Below are positions 8,869 to 17,592 of a DNA stretch of 22,899 nt, piece after piece. The notes under the pieces were generated by a model. It was not told the origin of the DNA, made no database searches, and saw only the letters and a program-made list of their open reading frames with translations. Location: positions 1 to 22,899 of the forward strand of contig CABVRQ010000063.1 of assembly GCA_902500695.1 (NCBI GenBank). The letters are read 5' to 3'. The position numbers were made by a program, and so were the translations under genes. This stretch comes from an uncultured Nitrospira sp. Lineage in GTDB: Bacteria; Nitrospirota; Nitrospiria; Nitrospirales; UBA8639. Every line of letters starts with the position of its first letter. Within the stretch, counting starts at the first letter, position 1.

Positions 8869-9565
8869 TTAATCCCAGAGTGACGATCCGGAGGACAAGG
8901 CCATCAGAACACCGGGAATGGTCGTCATCACACCCACGCAGGCCTGGGGCCAGTTATAGAGCCATGTCAGAGATCGAGCCGGATCCCAAAAGGGGATAGC
9001 CATGATCAAGAACAGGAGGTCGATCCTACACCAAAAAGGAGGATATATATGATGGCCTGGCTTGCTGAAAGGGTGGTGTTCAGGGTTAACAGGATCAGTG
9101 CAGATGATCCAGCCATCCCGTGCATCAGGCCAACCAGCAACGCACGATAAGGAAAGCCATGGGAATGATCATGGAAAGTTTTGTCAGGGTGTGCAGGTTC
9201 GGTATGCCCATGCGCATGAAAGTGGGGTAAGTGGGGTGGGAGATCCGGATGTTGCTGAATATGAACATGAATCCGGTTTTTTGCATTCGTCGGAACATGT
9301 CGATTTCCAACCCAACCAACATCATACCTACCATGAGTTCCAAGCCATGTGTAAATTGTTCGGGAATGATGCTTCCCAACAGCAAGACCAGCGAACCGAA
9401 GATCAATAACGCCCACGTATGCCCCACTCCCCAGAGCATGCCCTCTTAACGGTCCGGGCGATCGATCCGCTTCAGGTGGCTAAAAAAGCTACGGCCGCGG
9501 CATGGTCGGCCTCACAGGCATGCCGCATCCCCGAAAAATCCTAATCCGAGAATACTAAGTATCAT
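8869..9565 (-). pseudogene. NicO/UreH-type nickel-cobalt permease, broken by several frameshifts
   Basis: Pieces of one inner-membrane nickel/cobalt permease lie in order across different frames. From ATG 9565: MILSILGLGFF. After a shift in a G-run: GMRHACEADHAAAVAFLAT, with the HX4DH metal signature coded at 9521-9501, then a TGA. After another shift: GMLWGVGHTWALLIFGSLVL and EQFTHGLELMVGMMLVG. After a further shift: a His-rich loop (HPHFHAHGHTEPAHPD-like) and FPYRALLVGLMHGMAGSSAL. The last frame is LFLIMAIPFWDPARSLTWLY to the stop at 8869. About 230 codons in total, near full length. It is immediately upstream of nikR. At least four frame changes make it non-functional as written. Some fall in G-runs, so assembly error should be excluded. 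Confidence 0.85.
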
Positions 9566-9579
9566 AATTCTTTGTGAGC

Positions 9580-9623
9580 CTGGATGGTTAGTCGATGTTG
9601 TTGAATACATCGGAACCATCCAG
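9580..9623. repeat. Long inverted repeat upstream of the NicO permease gene
   Basis: CTGGATGGTT (9580-9589) pairs perfectly with AACCATCCAG (9614-9623). Inside it, CGATG (9593-9597) pairs with CATCG (9608-9612), leaving a 10-nt loop. This gives 15 bp of pairing in 44 nt. It sits 15-58 nt upstream of the permease ATG (9565), so it could be an operator or a structured leader. No T-tract follows on either strand, so it is not a terminator. Confidence 0.7.
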
Positions 9624-9876
9624 CCCCACTCTCACCAGAAATTGGCAGGACTTACCACTCGTAGGGCACATGCTTATTAAAGCATACGTGGGACCATGTT
9701 AATTGATACGAACGGCATCGAGTCAATTTTAGGCATCAATATCAGGTCGACCGACTGGAACATATGCGAATATCCCTCATTGGCTCATCCAGTTCGAACA
9801 GCCTTACGTGCTACGCATTTCGATAATCAGAGTCTGGAGAAACGAAGGGAAAAGGGTCGTCCTTGGGCAGAGATCG
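9624..9876. other. Intergenic stretch between glucosidase end and the permease leader repeat
   Basis: No gene recognised. Short plus-strand frames here have no ribosome site or family resemblance. No terminator was found for the glucosidase gene, which ends at 9877 on the minus strand. Confidence 0.45.
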
Positions 9877-11709
9877 TTACTTACCCAGGGCCCGATCAAG
9901 ATTGAAGGCCGCGCTGATGAGGGCGAGGTGCGTGAAGGCTTGCGGGAAATTCCCCAGGGCCTCACCGTGATGCCCGGTTTCCTCAGCATAGAGTCCAAGA
10001 TGGTTGGCATATCCGAGCATTTGCTCAAACACAAGACGGGCTTCTTCTAAGCGATTGCGATCCGCCTGCCCTGCGCGGGTCATGGCTTCCACGAGCCAAA
10101 ACGTACAGAGATTAAAGGTACCCTCTTCCCCATCCAGTCCGTCCTGGATTTCGGATAAATTATACCGATAGACCAGTCCGTTGGAGACCAGGCCTCCTTG
10201 TTCCGGCTTCTGGTTGATGGCATCCAGGGTCTTGAGCATTCGGGGATCGGTAGGAGAGACAAAAAATACCAGGGGCATCACTAAATTCGCGGCATCCAAC
10301 GAAGTGCTTCCATATCGCTGAACAAAGGCTTGTCGTTCTGAATCCCACCCCTTGGCCATGATCTCCTCATAGATGGCATCCCGGGTCTTTAACCAACGCT
10401 CGCGATCGGCCGGGAAGGACCTTTTTTCGGCCAAGCGCAGTCCCCGGTCCAAAGCCACCCAACACATCAATTTGGAATAGACAAAATGTTGTTGACCCCC
10501 TCGCACTTCCCAGATGCCTTCGTCTGTGCGGTGCCAGTTGTCGCAGACCCAGTTGATCATGCGCCGAAGGTGTTTCCACAAGTCGTACGAAATCGGGGTG
10601 CCATACTTATTATAGAGATACACGGAATCCATTAATTCCCCGTAAATATCCAGTTGGAGTTGGTTGTAGGCGCCATTTCCGACTCGGACTGGACCCGACC
10701 CCCGATAGCCTTCCAGGTGATCTAACGTTTCTTCGGTGAGTTGATGGCGTCCCTCAATGCTATACATGAGTTGCAGTGATCCATCAGGATTCAATTCATG
10801 ACATCGAGCCTCCAGCCAATGCATGAAGGCAGAGGCTTCTTCAGTAAAGCCAATGCGTAATAAGCCATATAAGGTAAACGCGGCGTCACGGATCCAGGTG
10901 TAGCGGTAATCCCAATTGCGAACCCCGCCGATCTCTTCAGGAAGACTGCAGGTTGGAGCGGCGACAATCGCTCCGGTCGGCTCGAACGTCAACAATTTAA
11001 GAACCAAAGCCGAGCGGTGGACCATTTCCCGCCAGCGACCTGTGTACGTGCATTGCGACAGCCATCGACGCCAATAATCGACCGTGTGTTTAAATAACTC
11101 TTCCGCTTGTATTTCCGGGCAGGAGAAGGTGGCCTGGGAGTGACCCGATTCGGTCTCTTGCAGACAAAAATCGACTTCCTCTCCTTCTTGAAGGGTGAAC
11201 TCCGTCATGATCATGTCGCCATCCTGCTCGAGTGGAATGGTGGACCCAAGTCGAAGAGCCAGGGAAGGGGATTGGAATCGAGCCCCGTCCTTGGTGATCG
11301 TAAGCGTATGGGTATCGCGACCATAATTAAAGGCTGGATGGCATTCCAGACGAAAGGTCATCGATTTTCTGATGGCTTGCACCCGGCGGATCAAACCGTG
11401 CCGGATACAGTCGGAGGTATGAAACCCGACCGGCATAAAATCGATCATTCGCCCCACTCCTGCCGGAGTATGAAAACGGGTTACGAGGACATTGGTATCG
11501 GGCCAATAATATTGTTTGGATTTGACCCCGTTGGGAACGGGTGCGATTTTAAACCGTCCACCCTTGGCATCATCCAGAATGGCGCAGAACACGCTGGGAG
11601 AGTCGAAATAAGGGTAGCAGAACCAATCGATGGACCCGTTCATGCCGACCAGGGCGGTCGTCTGCATGTTTCCGATCAATCCGTAATTTTCGATGGGTTG
11701 ATAAGGCAT
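9877..11709 (-). CDS. Glycoside hydrolase family 15 protein (glucoamylase/trehalase-like)
   Basis: A 610-residue GH15 inverting alpha-glucosidase-type enzyme. Residues 1 to about 210 form the N-terminal beta domain starting with the typical PIENYGLIGNMQTTALVGMN-GSIDWF. The (alpha/alpha)6 barrel follows, with CSLPEEIGGVRNWDYRYTWI near 254-273. The probable general acid is E401 in DEGIWEVRGG, and the probable base is E576 or E577 in LYAEETGHHGEALGNFPQ. All blocks are present and the frame is intact. No signal peptide is visible, so it is probably cytoplasmic, acting on glycogen, maltodextrin or trehalose. In mycobacteria proteins of this layout are trehalases, so the substrate is open. The ATG at 11709 has a weak ribosome site. 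No trehalose or glycogen genes are adjacent in the window. Confidence 0.93.
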   Translation of the reverse strand: MPYQPIENYGLIGNMQTTALVGMNGSIDWFCYPYFDSPSVFCAILDDAKGGRFKIAPVPNGVKSKQYYWPDTNVLVTRFHTPAGVGRMIDFMPVGFHTSDCIRHGLIRRVQAIRKSMTFRLECHPAFNYGRDTHTLTITKDGARFQSPSLALRLGSTIPLEQDGDMIMTEFTLQEGEEVDFCLQETESGHSQATFSCPEIQAEELFKHTVDYWRRWLSQCTYTGRWREMVHRSALVLKLLTFEPTGAIVAAPTCSLPEEIGGVRNWDYRYTWIRDAAFTLYGLLRIGFTEEASAFMHWLEARCHELNPDGSLQLMYSIEGRHQLTEETLDHLEGYRGSGPVRVGNGAYNQLQLDIYGELMDSVYLYNKYGTPISYDLWKHLRRMINWVCDNWHRTDEGIWEVRGGQQHFVYSKLMCWVALDRGLRLAEKRSFPADRERWLKTRDAIYEEIMAKGWDSERQAFVQRYGSTSLDAANLVMPLVFFVSPTDPRMLKTLDAINQKPEQGGLVSNGLVYRYNLSEIQDGLDGEEGTFNLCTFWLVEAMTRAGQADRNRLEEARLVFEQMLGYANHLGLYAEETGHHGEALGNFPQAFTHLALISAAFNLDRALGK

Positions 11710-12215
11710 GTTTTTCTTGTCGGCTCAAAAAGGCTGAGGATCACTGAACAATCAAATGGGCACAACCTGCTGTCCGAAGGGAAACAACCTGTGGCACAAG
11801 GGCCTCGTGATGCCTTGTACGTGCCGCGATCAGATGAGTGTTCTATTTATACCTTGAGAGCCCGAATAAGGCTAGTCCGGATCCTCATAATCCGGGTTTG
11901 AGCAGGCGCTCGTTGGTTCGTGGAGCACTCATCGCTTTTTCGCCTGGCCTCATTCATTCATCACCATATGGCTTAATGCATTGGCTCTAAGCGTATCGTA
12001 GTGGATCCCCCAAGAGGGTAAGAACTTGATGCGCTCTTCCATGAGGTCAACGATGATCCGTGGCTATACGGTCCATCTCTTATGGGATAGGCGTGAGGGA
12101 GGCTGCGTGATTCAATGGATGAAAATGGCGTTCATTTGAGGTACATTGTGCAAATCGTTACCAGTTTGCTTCATCTCGCAAGGAGCAGGAATTCGAAGGC
12201 AGTGCGGGAAGCCTG
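11710..12215. other. Intergenic region between divergent glucosidase and kinase-like genes
   Basis: About 500 nt with no gene I can support. It should contain both divergent promoters, but no convincing hexamer pair was found. A small perfect hairpin CCGGAT-N7-ATCCGG lies at 11877-11895, and a weaker CACAAGG/CCTTGT pair near 11795-11818. The plus-strand frame covering 11107-11901 is a shadow of the glucosidase. Confidence 0.45.
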
Positions 12216-13034
12216 ATGCCTGTTTACCCATCCCACGTCACGATTGAAGGGCAACTCTATGCCTTTCAGGGCATTCTGAAGGATGACTTTTTTTCTCGCA
12301 ATCTCCTCTATAAGAATCAGGCGAATGAAGGGTATGTCCTCAAGCTGAGCGATTTTCGATTTGTGTTGGGCTGGCTGTTTCGTCCCCTGACGGGCTGGAT
12401 CTCCAGGCGGGAATATCGAATCTATCAAATGGTTGCCGATCTCCCGGGCATTCCGGCGTTGGGACCGCGATATGGGAAACGAGGATATTTTCATCGGTTT
12501 ATTGAAGGGCGCACGCTTCATGAAATAGAAAGGCATATCCAGGATCAATTTAACGTGGTGGTTGGGGATCCTGTCATTGCCAAGTATGCCACATCACTGG
12601 CTCCTGACTTTTTCGATCAATTACGGCTCATAGTTGAGGCGGTTCATCGTCGGCGCATTTTTTATGCGGATTTGAATAAACGGGGGAATATCATTTGTTC
12701 GACGGAGGGAAAGCCCTTTCTCATCGACTTTCAAATTTGCCTGCCTATTCCGGTCCGACAAGGATGGGTCGGTGCGCTGACTGAGAAGATTTTTCAACGG
12801 TTGATTCGGGAGGATCTCTATCATCTGTATAAACACAAACACACGTTTCAACCGCAGATGGTATCCGAGATGGAACAGGAGTTAGCGCAACGTTCAAATT
12901 TAAATAGGTTGTACCGCCGCTACCTGTGGCGGCCGTACATTGTGGTGAAGCGATTAATCTATCCGCATGGGAGCAATGAAACCATCTGGTATAAGTGGAA
13001 AAAGGAAAAAGACCAATCCCCCAGAATGTCCTAA
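12216..13034 (+). CDS. Kinase-fold protein (lipopolysaccharide/RIO-like protein kinase family)
   Basis: The 272-residue product carries a compact protein-kinase-like fold. A candidate ATP lysine is K43 in YVLKLSDF, with a candidate helix-C glutamate E66 in RREYRIYQM. A catalytic loop FYADLNKRGNI follows, with D152 as base and N157, and the metal loop is DFQ (D171). These are the marks of the LPS core heptose/Kdo kinase (WaaP/InaA-like) and RIO groups. The hydrophobic patch FVLGWLFRPLTGWI (49-62) suggests membrane contact. The C-terminus is rich in basic residues. Start ATG 12216 is chosen by the beginning of similarity; the ribosome site is weak. It converges with gluconokinase 112 bp away and has no LPS genes nearby, so the substrate is unknown. 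Confidence 0.7.
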   Translation: MPVYPSHVTIEGQLYAFQGILKDDFFSRNLLYKNQANEGYVLKLSDFRFVLGWLFRPLTGWISRREYRIYQMVADLPGIPALGPRYGKRGYFHRFIEGRTLHEIERHIQDQFNVVVGDPVIAKYATSLAPDFFDQLRLIVEAVHRRRIFYADLNKRGNIICSTEGKPFLIDFQICLPIPVRQGWVGALTEKIFQRLIREDLYHLYKHKHTFQPQMVSEMEQELAQRSNLNRLYRRYLWRPYIVVKRLIYPHGSNETIWYKWKKEKDQSPRMS

Positions 13035-13145
13035 TGCTCTGATAGATGTAATAGGGAAATGGCCTCGCTCCTGGTGAAAACCCCTGCATCCGGGATCAAC
13101 ATACATATCAATGGCAGCGGTTCTTATCATGACATCGCGGGTGTG

Positions 13146-13667
13146 TCATGCCGGATGCAAGGGCAGCATTCTTTTAATTTGCTCCACAATCACTTCAGGC
13201 GCTTCAGAAACGTTAACGAACGGGACGTCGTGGGGCTCTTCGAGCGCCCTGAACTGACTGTCTAACAGGTCCGCTTTCATGAAGTGCATTGTTCGAGATT
13301 GCAGGCGTCGATGGATCAATGTGTAATTGCCTCGCAAATACACTAACGACACCTGGGGTCGGGCATCTGTAAACCACTGCCGGTAGATCTGTTTTAAAGC
13401 GGAACACGTAATCACGGCGCGCTGTGACTTTGTAATCAGGTCAAGAACAAGATTATGCAACGCCTGGAGCCAGGGAATCCGATCTTCGTCATTCAACGGA
13501 ACTCCATCCCGCATTTTGGCCAAATTCGTTTGTGAATGGAAATCATCGCCTTCGAAAAATGACCAACCGAGATCTCCGGCCAGGAGTTGACCAATGGTTG
13601 TCTTCCCTGAGCCAGAGACTCCCATCAGGATCACGATCCATATGTCCCGGTCCTTTGTCTCTCTCAT
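13146..13667 (-). CDS. gntK: Gluconokinase
   Basis: This enzyme phosphorylates D-gluconate with ATP to 6-phosphogluconate, feeding the pentose-phosphate or Entner-Doudoroff route. The 173-residue protein shows the P-loop GVSGSGKTT (16-24), FFEGDDFHSQTNLAKMRDG, PLNDEDRIPWL and CSALKQIYRQW, all characteristic of the GntK/Idn kinase family. The region corresponding to VYLRG and the arginine-rich lid (LIHRRLQSRTMHFM) is also present. Length is normal and the frame intact. The ATG at 13667 follows the ferritin-like gene stop by only 9 nt, so it is probably read from the same message. Ribosome site is weak, which fits coupling to the upstream gene. Confidence 0.94.
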   Translation of the reverse strand: MRETKDRDIWIVILMGVSGSGKTTIGQLLAGDLGWSFFEGDDFHSQTNLAKMRDGVPLNDEDRIPWLQALHNLVLDLITKSQRAVITCSALKQIYRQWFTDARPQVSLVYLRGNYTLIHRRLQSRTMHFMKADLLDSQFRALEEPHDVPFVNVSEAPEVIVEQIKRMLPLHPA

Positions 13668-13676
13668 AGCGAATCT

Positions 13677-14215
13677 TTAGGTGCCCATTTCTTCCAGAAG
13701 TGAGACGAGGTCATCAGCATGTTCCTCTTCGACAGCCAAAATGCCCTCAAGCATCCGGCGGGAAGTCGAATCATTGGTGCCTAAGTAATTGATCATTTCC
13801 CGATAGCTATCAATGGCAATGCGCTCGGCAACCAGATCTTCCTTGATCATTTCAACCAGGGATGTCCCTTCCACATATTCCGCGTGACTGCGCATCAGCA
13901 TACCTTCCGGAGAAAAATTCGGGGCACCGCCAAGCTGGACAATGCGTTCTGCTAGTGGTCGGCATGGCCCTGCTCTTCATTGGCATGGTGGAGAAACTCC
14001 GCCGCCACGCTCTGAGCATGAATTCCCGAAGCCATATAATAGTGCCGTTTATACCGGAGAACACAAACGATTTCAGTCGCCAGAGCCTCGTTCAGCAGCT
14101 TAATGACGGTATCCAGGTCTGCTGCATAGCCAGGTGTCACCGCTCCTTTTTCGATGTGTTCTCTTGCGCGTTTACGTAAGGTTTTGATGTCTGTGAGAAA
14201 TGGTTGGTTTTTCAC
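13677..14215 (-). pseudogene. Ferritin-like/bacterioferritin-related gene with one frameshift
   Basis: Two abutting frames together make a ferritin-fold protein of about 178 residues. The first (GTG 14215, with GGAGG 8 nt upstream) reads from MKNQPFLTDIKTLRKRAREH to EEQGHADH and stops at TAG (13954-13952). The continuation one frame over reads LAERIVQLGGAPNFSPEGML, then AERIAIDSYREMINYL and AVEEEHADDLVSLLEEMG to the stop at 13677. Di-iron motifs EALATEIVCVLRYKRH, EEQGHADH, EDLVAERIAI and EEEHADD are all present, so only one base near 13955 (CACTAG instead of CACNTAG) is missing. Either the gene was inactivated recently or this is a sequence error. It is upstream of gntK by 9 nt. Confidence 0.82.
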
Positions 14216-14483
14216 AATGAATTCCTCCCAATACGAAAGTTCTCATCACTCATGGAATGGAAGATGATGAACCCTTCAATCTATTTTCTTGATCCGGGGA
14301 TCATGCACCTCATGTATTGAATGAATTAACATTTTCTCAGGCCTGTCTCTTGGACGACAATGACCAAAATGTTCAATATACTATGGCTTTTATCTAGACG
14401 AGCCAGGACTTGCAGATGCAAATGGAATGGACCATCCTGTCTTGTGGCATTCAGGGTTTTTCCCCACTTGCATGCTATGGTGG

Positions 14484-15396
14484 TTTAGCTTTTCATTCGT
14501 CCATCGAGAAGATAGATAGCGAAGGTCCTATCGATGGTTACGCTAAACGATTGGTGAGGGTTTTGTGTTTTTTGGACGGGCTTTGGGAATAACTTCTTAA
14601 GGCTCAATCGGGTTCAAGTCAGGCAAGTATGTCGGCAAATATTTCAGTGTGCATCCCTGGCTTTCAACGAGGGTTGTGGTGGTCGCAGATGTATGGAAGG
14701 AGGCATTGTCCCTGAGCACAGCCTGCGCGGGATGCCACTCTGGTAGGAGCACCTGTTTAAGTCAGGTGTGACATGCCATGGTGTCGCCATAGCCATCAAT
14801 TCGCAGCGGGGTCATCAGGTGGGAATCGTTGAATGCTGTAATAAGGCGGATCCGTTGTATTCTGGCGCCTGAAACTTCTCTAAAGATTGGTGTCCCGCCG
14901 TATGCTCGTCAATGGAGCGCCTCCTCTATGCCACTTTCATCAAGGTAGACAAACGCTTTCGGCTTCTGACCTTCCAGGGCCTCCGGAACCTGAGCCCGGG
15001 CCTCGGCGTTTTGTTCGACGTACCGCATCGTTTTTTTTTCGAGTGATCTGCAATCGCCGACAGGCTTTCCAGATAGCAACGGCACTAACCGCAAACTCAC
15101 GCCCAAGTTCCTCAAGCGTCGCATCGGGATGGGTCGCGATATAGCTCACAAGCACAGCATCATCCAATTTTCTAACCACATATTTGCCCCGGGCTTTCGG
15201 GGTCACATGTCCCTGCATTTGATATTGCCGGGTCCAGCGATACAGAGTATCCCGGCCAATATTGAAAATTTTGCACGCCATTTTTTTTCGCCCACCCTCT
15301 AGGACAAATGTCATGGCTCGCACCCGAAGATCAATACTATAGGCATTGCTCATGCACCCGATAATAGCAAATGGAACGTCTTAGTTAAAAGTTAAA
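14484..15396. mobile_element. Decayed IS630-family insertion sequence
   Basis: The transposase remnant 14485-15353 is bracketed by imperfect inverted ends: TTTAGCTTTTCATT (14484-14497) and, read inward on the other strand, TTTAACTTTTAACT (15396-15383), which match at 11 of 14 positions. The transposase stop codon lies inside the left end, as in compact IS elements. Exact outer limits and the TA target duplication expected for IS630 were not clear, so boundaries are approximate. Confidence 0.6.
14485..15353 (-). pseudogene. IS630-family transposase, multiply disrupted
   Basis: The N-terminal helix-turn-helix part is intact for about 110 codons (IDLRVRAMTFVLEGGRKKMA, GRDTLYRWTRQYQMQGH, ATLEELGREFAVSAVAIWKA). 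It then leaves frame at a run of nine A residues (T-run at 15031-15039); with eight it would continue into TMRYVEQNAEARAQVPEALE. The DDE catalytic pieces follow: YLDESGIEEALH, then TGA (14911-14909); LITAFNDSHLMTPLRIDGYG, then TGA (14764-14762); LRDNASFH; and LPDLNPIE, then TAA (14599-14597). A last shift gives LKKLFPKPVQKTQNPHQSF to the stop at 14485. Several lesions make it inactive. Confidence 0.85.
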
Positions 15397-15709
15397 TACT
15401 AAATTATTGGTTTTCCCCGGTTGCATTTATTGCCTGTTTCATTTTTAATGGCGAGAATTTGCCATAGTTTGCTTGGGGCTTACTTACCAATCGAGATCTG
15501 TTCACTATTTACATGTTGAATACCCTCTGCGCTTGCCGCGAGGGGCAATTATTTCCGATCAGGAATGGTCAAGGAATTCTCATGCCGGAAACTCATCCAT
15601 TAGGTTTTTCACCAATCAGGCGAAGGCGTTTTTTACAGATGAAGTCGTGCGAATCATTCATTCAATCATTCATACATATCTTTTAACATTCATAGAAAGG
15701 AAGAAGGAC
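15397..15709. other. Leader region of the dehydrogenase gene
   Basis: About 310 nt between the IS end and the dehydrogenase start. The dehydrogenase frame stays open back to 15473, but the translated extension has no family resemblance. An ATTC-rich short direct repeat (ATTCATTCAATCATTCAT) lies near 15655-15672. No clear promoter was identified. Confidence 0.45.
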
Positions 15710-16849
15710 TTGAAAGCTTTGATCTACAACGGACCCCAAGACGTTAGTGTGAGAGAAGTTCCAGACGCGAAAATTGAGCAGCCCACTGACGTGTTAGTGA
15801 GGATAACCACGAGTAATATCTGTGGTTCCGATTTACACATGTATAATGGAAGGACTGCTGTTGAGCCTGGGACGGTATTCGGGCATGAGAATCTCGGTGT
15901 GGTGATCGAGATTGGAAATGGTGTGACTCAGATGCAGGTGGGTGATCGGGTGTGCCTCCCATGTGATATCAGTTGTGGATTCTGTAAAAACTGTAACAAA
16001 GGTCTGACGGCGTTCTGCCTCACCGTCAATCCCGGAACCGCTGGCGGAGCCTATGGGTACGCAGGAATGGGTCCGTACCGCGGTGGACAGGCGGAGTTTC
16101 TACGGGTGCCCTATGGTGACTTCAATTGTTTGCGTCTGCCTGAGGATGCTGAGGAGAAAGAAGCTGACTATGTGATGCTCTCCGACATCTTTCCGACCGG
16201 ATATCATGCGACCGAGCTTGCGGGTGTCCAGCCGGGTGACTCTGTGGTCATCTATGGCGCGGGACCGATCGGGCTCTTGGCCGCCTATTCGGCGATGCTC
16301 AAAAGTGCGAGCAAAGTGATGATTGTTGACCGTCACCCTGATCGTCTACGACTGGCAGAAAGCATCGGTGCCATCGCCATTGACGACACAAAGGTTTCCT
16401 CGATCGAACAGATCCTGTCGTTAACCGACGGGGAAGGCGCGGATGCGGGTTGCGAATGCGTTGGCTATCATGCGCACGACCCTCAGGGGCATGAACAGGT
16501 CAATTGGACGATGAACAATCTTATACGATCAGTTCGAGCCACAGGCGTAATTGGTGTGGTGGGGGAGTTTAAGCCGGAAGACCCGAAGTTGTCCTATGAA
16601 ATGGTTCAGAAGGGACAGCTGGCATTCGACTGGGGTCTTTTCTTGTCCAAAGGGCAGCGGATAGGAACCGGGCAACCCAACGTCAAGGCGTATAATCGTC
16701 GGTTATGCAAACTGATCGCCGCGGGCAAAGCCAAGCCGTCGTTTCTTGTGACGCAGGAGTTGCCACTTCGGGATGCCCCTGATGCCTATCGTCATTTCGA
16801 TGCGCGGCAGAACGGATGGGTGAAGGTCCTCCTCAAGCCAGCAGCCTGA
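15710..16849 (+). CDS. Zinc-dependent dehydrogenase, glutathione-independent formaldehyde dehydrogenase-like
   Basis: A medium-chain zinc dehydrogenase of 379 residues. Catalytic-zinc candidates are C38 in SNICGSDLHMY and H59/E60 in VFGHENLG. The structural zinc lobe is C89, C92, C95 and C103 (spacing x2, x2, x7). The nucleotide fold has GAGPIG at 183-188, and D207 after the next strand favours NAD over NADP. The sections around SDIFPTGYHATELA and CECVGYHAHDPQGHEQ resemble glutathione-independent formaldehyde dehydrogenases, so aldehyde detoxification is likely, though a general alcohol or polyol role is possible. I choose TTG at 15710: similarity begins at KALIYNGPQDV and AGGAAG sits 6 nt upstream. 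The upstream GTG/ATG extension is unlikely. Monocistronic as far as seen. Confidence 0.88.
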   Translation: MKALIYNGPQDVSVREVPDAKIEQPTDVLVRITTSNICGSDLHMYNGRTAVEPGTVFGHENLGVVIEIGNGVTQMQVGDRVCLPCDISCGFCKNCNKGLTAFCLTVNPGTAGGAYGYAGMGPYRGGQAEFLRVPYGDFNCLRLPEDAEEKEADYVMLSDIFPTGYHATELAGVQPGDSVVIYGAGPIGLLAAYSAMLKSASKVMIVDRHPDRLRLAESIGAIAIDDTKVSSIEQILSLTDGEGADAGCECVGYHAHDPQGHEQVNWTMNNLIRSVRATGVIGVVGEFKPEDPKLSYEMVQKGQLAFDWGLFLSKGQRIGTGQPNVKAYNRRLCKLIAAGKAKPSFLVTQELPLRDAPDAYRHFDARQNGWVKVLLKPAA

Positions 16850-17023
16850 GAGATAGAACTGGAAGACCATTCAACATGAGCAGCCTGGTAGCACTCATCA
16901 GTGACATGGCACCAGGTTCACCTCACAATTCCGGTTGAAGATTGCACCGAGTTAGCCGAGGCTTGGGAAGGTCCACGATAACCTCCCCAGGCCGGCGAAC
17001 TTGGGTCCACCAAGGGTGGGTTT

Positions 17024-17575
17024 TCAAAACATATCTTTATACATGCCCAGGCTTTGATTCAAAATATTTTGCGCCACTTTTTTCTCTAAAAATTCCTCCA
17101 CCACCACAGCTTTGTGTTCAAGGGTCTTATACTCTTCAAAGAAATGGCGCATTTCGGAAATGAAGTGCTGTGGCAATTCTGAAATATCTTTAATGTGACT
17201 CACACTGGGATCGCCTGCCGCAACTGCGATGATTTTGTCATCCGCCTCTCCGTTATCAAGCATGCGCATGACCCCAATGACTTTGGCCGGCACGATACAC
17301 ATCGGGACCACATCAATTTGTGAAATAATCAGAATATCCAGGGGGTCTTTGTCTTCACAATACGTTTGCGGAATGAACCCGTAATTGGCAGGGTAATACA
17401 CGGAAGAATATAACACTCTGTCCAGTATCAGCAGGCCACTCTCTTTGTCTAATTCATACTTTGCTCTGGTGCCTTTGGGAATCTCAATGATTCCATTCAC
17501 GAACTCGGGTAACTTGTCTCCTGGGCTGGCGTGATGCCAGGGATTAAAATACTGACTCTTGGCTAATTTGTTCAT
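17024..17575 (-). CDS. ppa: Inorganic pyrophosphatase (family I, soluble)
   Basis: Hydrolyses pyrophosphate released by biosynthesis to two phosphates, in the cytoplasm. The 183-residue product shows EIPKGTRAKYELDKESG (31 onward), YYPANYGFIPQTYCEDKDPLD and MLDNGEADDKIIAV. Metal-binding aspartates D75, D80, D107 and D112 correspond to E. coli D65, D70, D97 and D102 with the same spacings. I prefer the ATG at 17575, preceded by AGGA at about 9 nt, over an in-frame ATG at 17596 that has no ribosome site. A small unknown gene ends 17 nt upstream, so the two are probably co-transcribed. Confidence 0.95.
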   Translation of the reverse strand: MNKLAKSQYFNPWHHASPGDKLPEFVNGIIEIPKGTRAKYELDKESGLLILDRVLYSSVYYPANYGFIPQTYCEDKDPLDILIISQIDVVPMCIVPAKVIGVMRMLDNGEADDKIIAVAAGDPSVSHIKDISELPQHFISEMRHFFEEYKTLEHKAVVVEEFLEKKVAQNILNQSLGMYKDMF

Positions 17576-17592
17576 CGTGGTATTCCTGCTAT

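Noticed and set aside
9566..9640. Cobalamin or NiCo riboswitch ahead of the permease
   Set aside because: No B12-box or four-way-junction pattern was seen; only a simple nested dyad is present.
11107..11901. 264-codon plus-strand frame opposite the GH15 gene
   Set aside because: Antisense shadow; composition explained by the glucosidase codons.
15473..15709. 79-residue N-terminal extension of the dehydrogenase
   Set aside because: It lacks family similarity, and a good ribosome site sits before TTG 15710 exactly where similarity begins.
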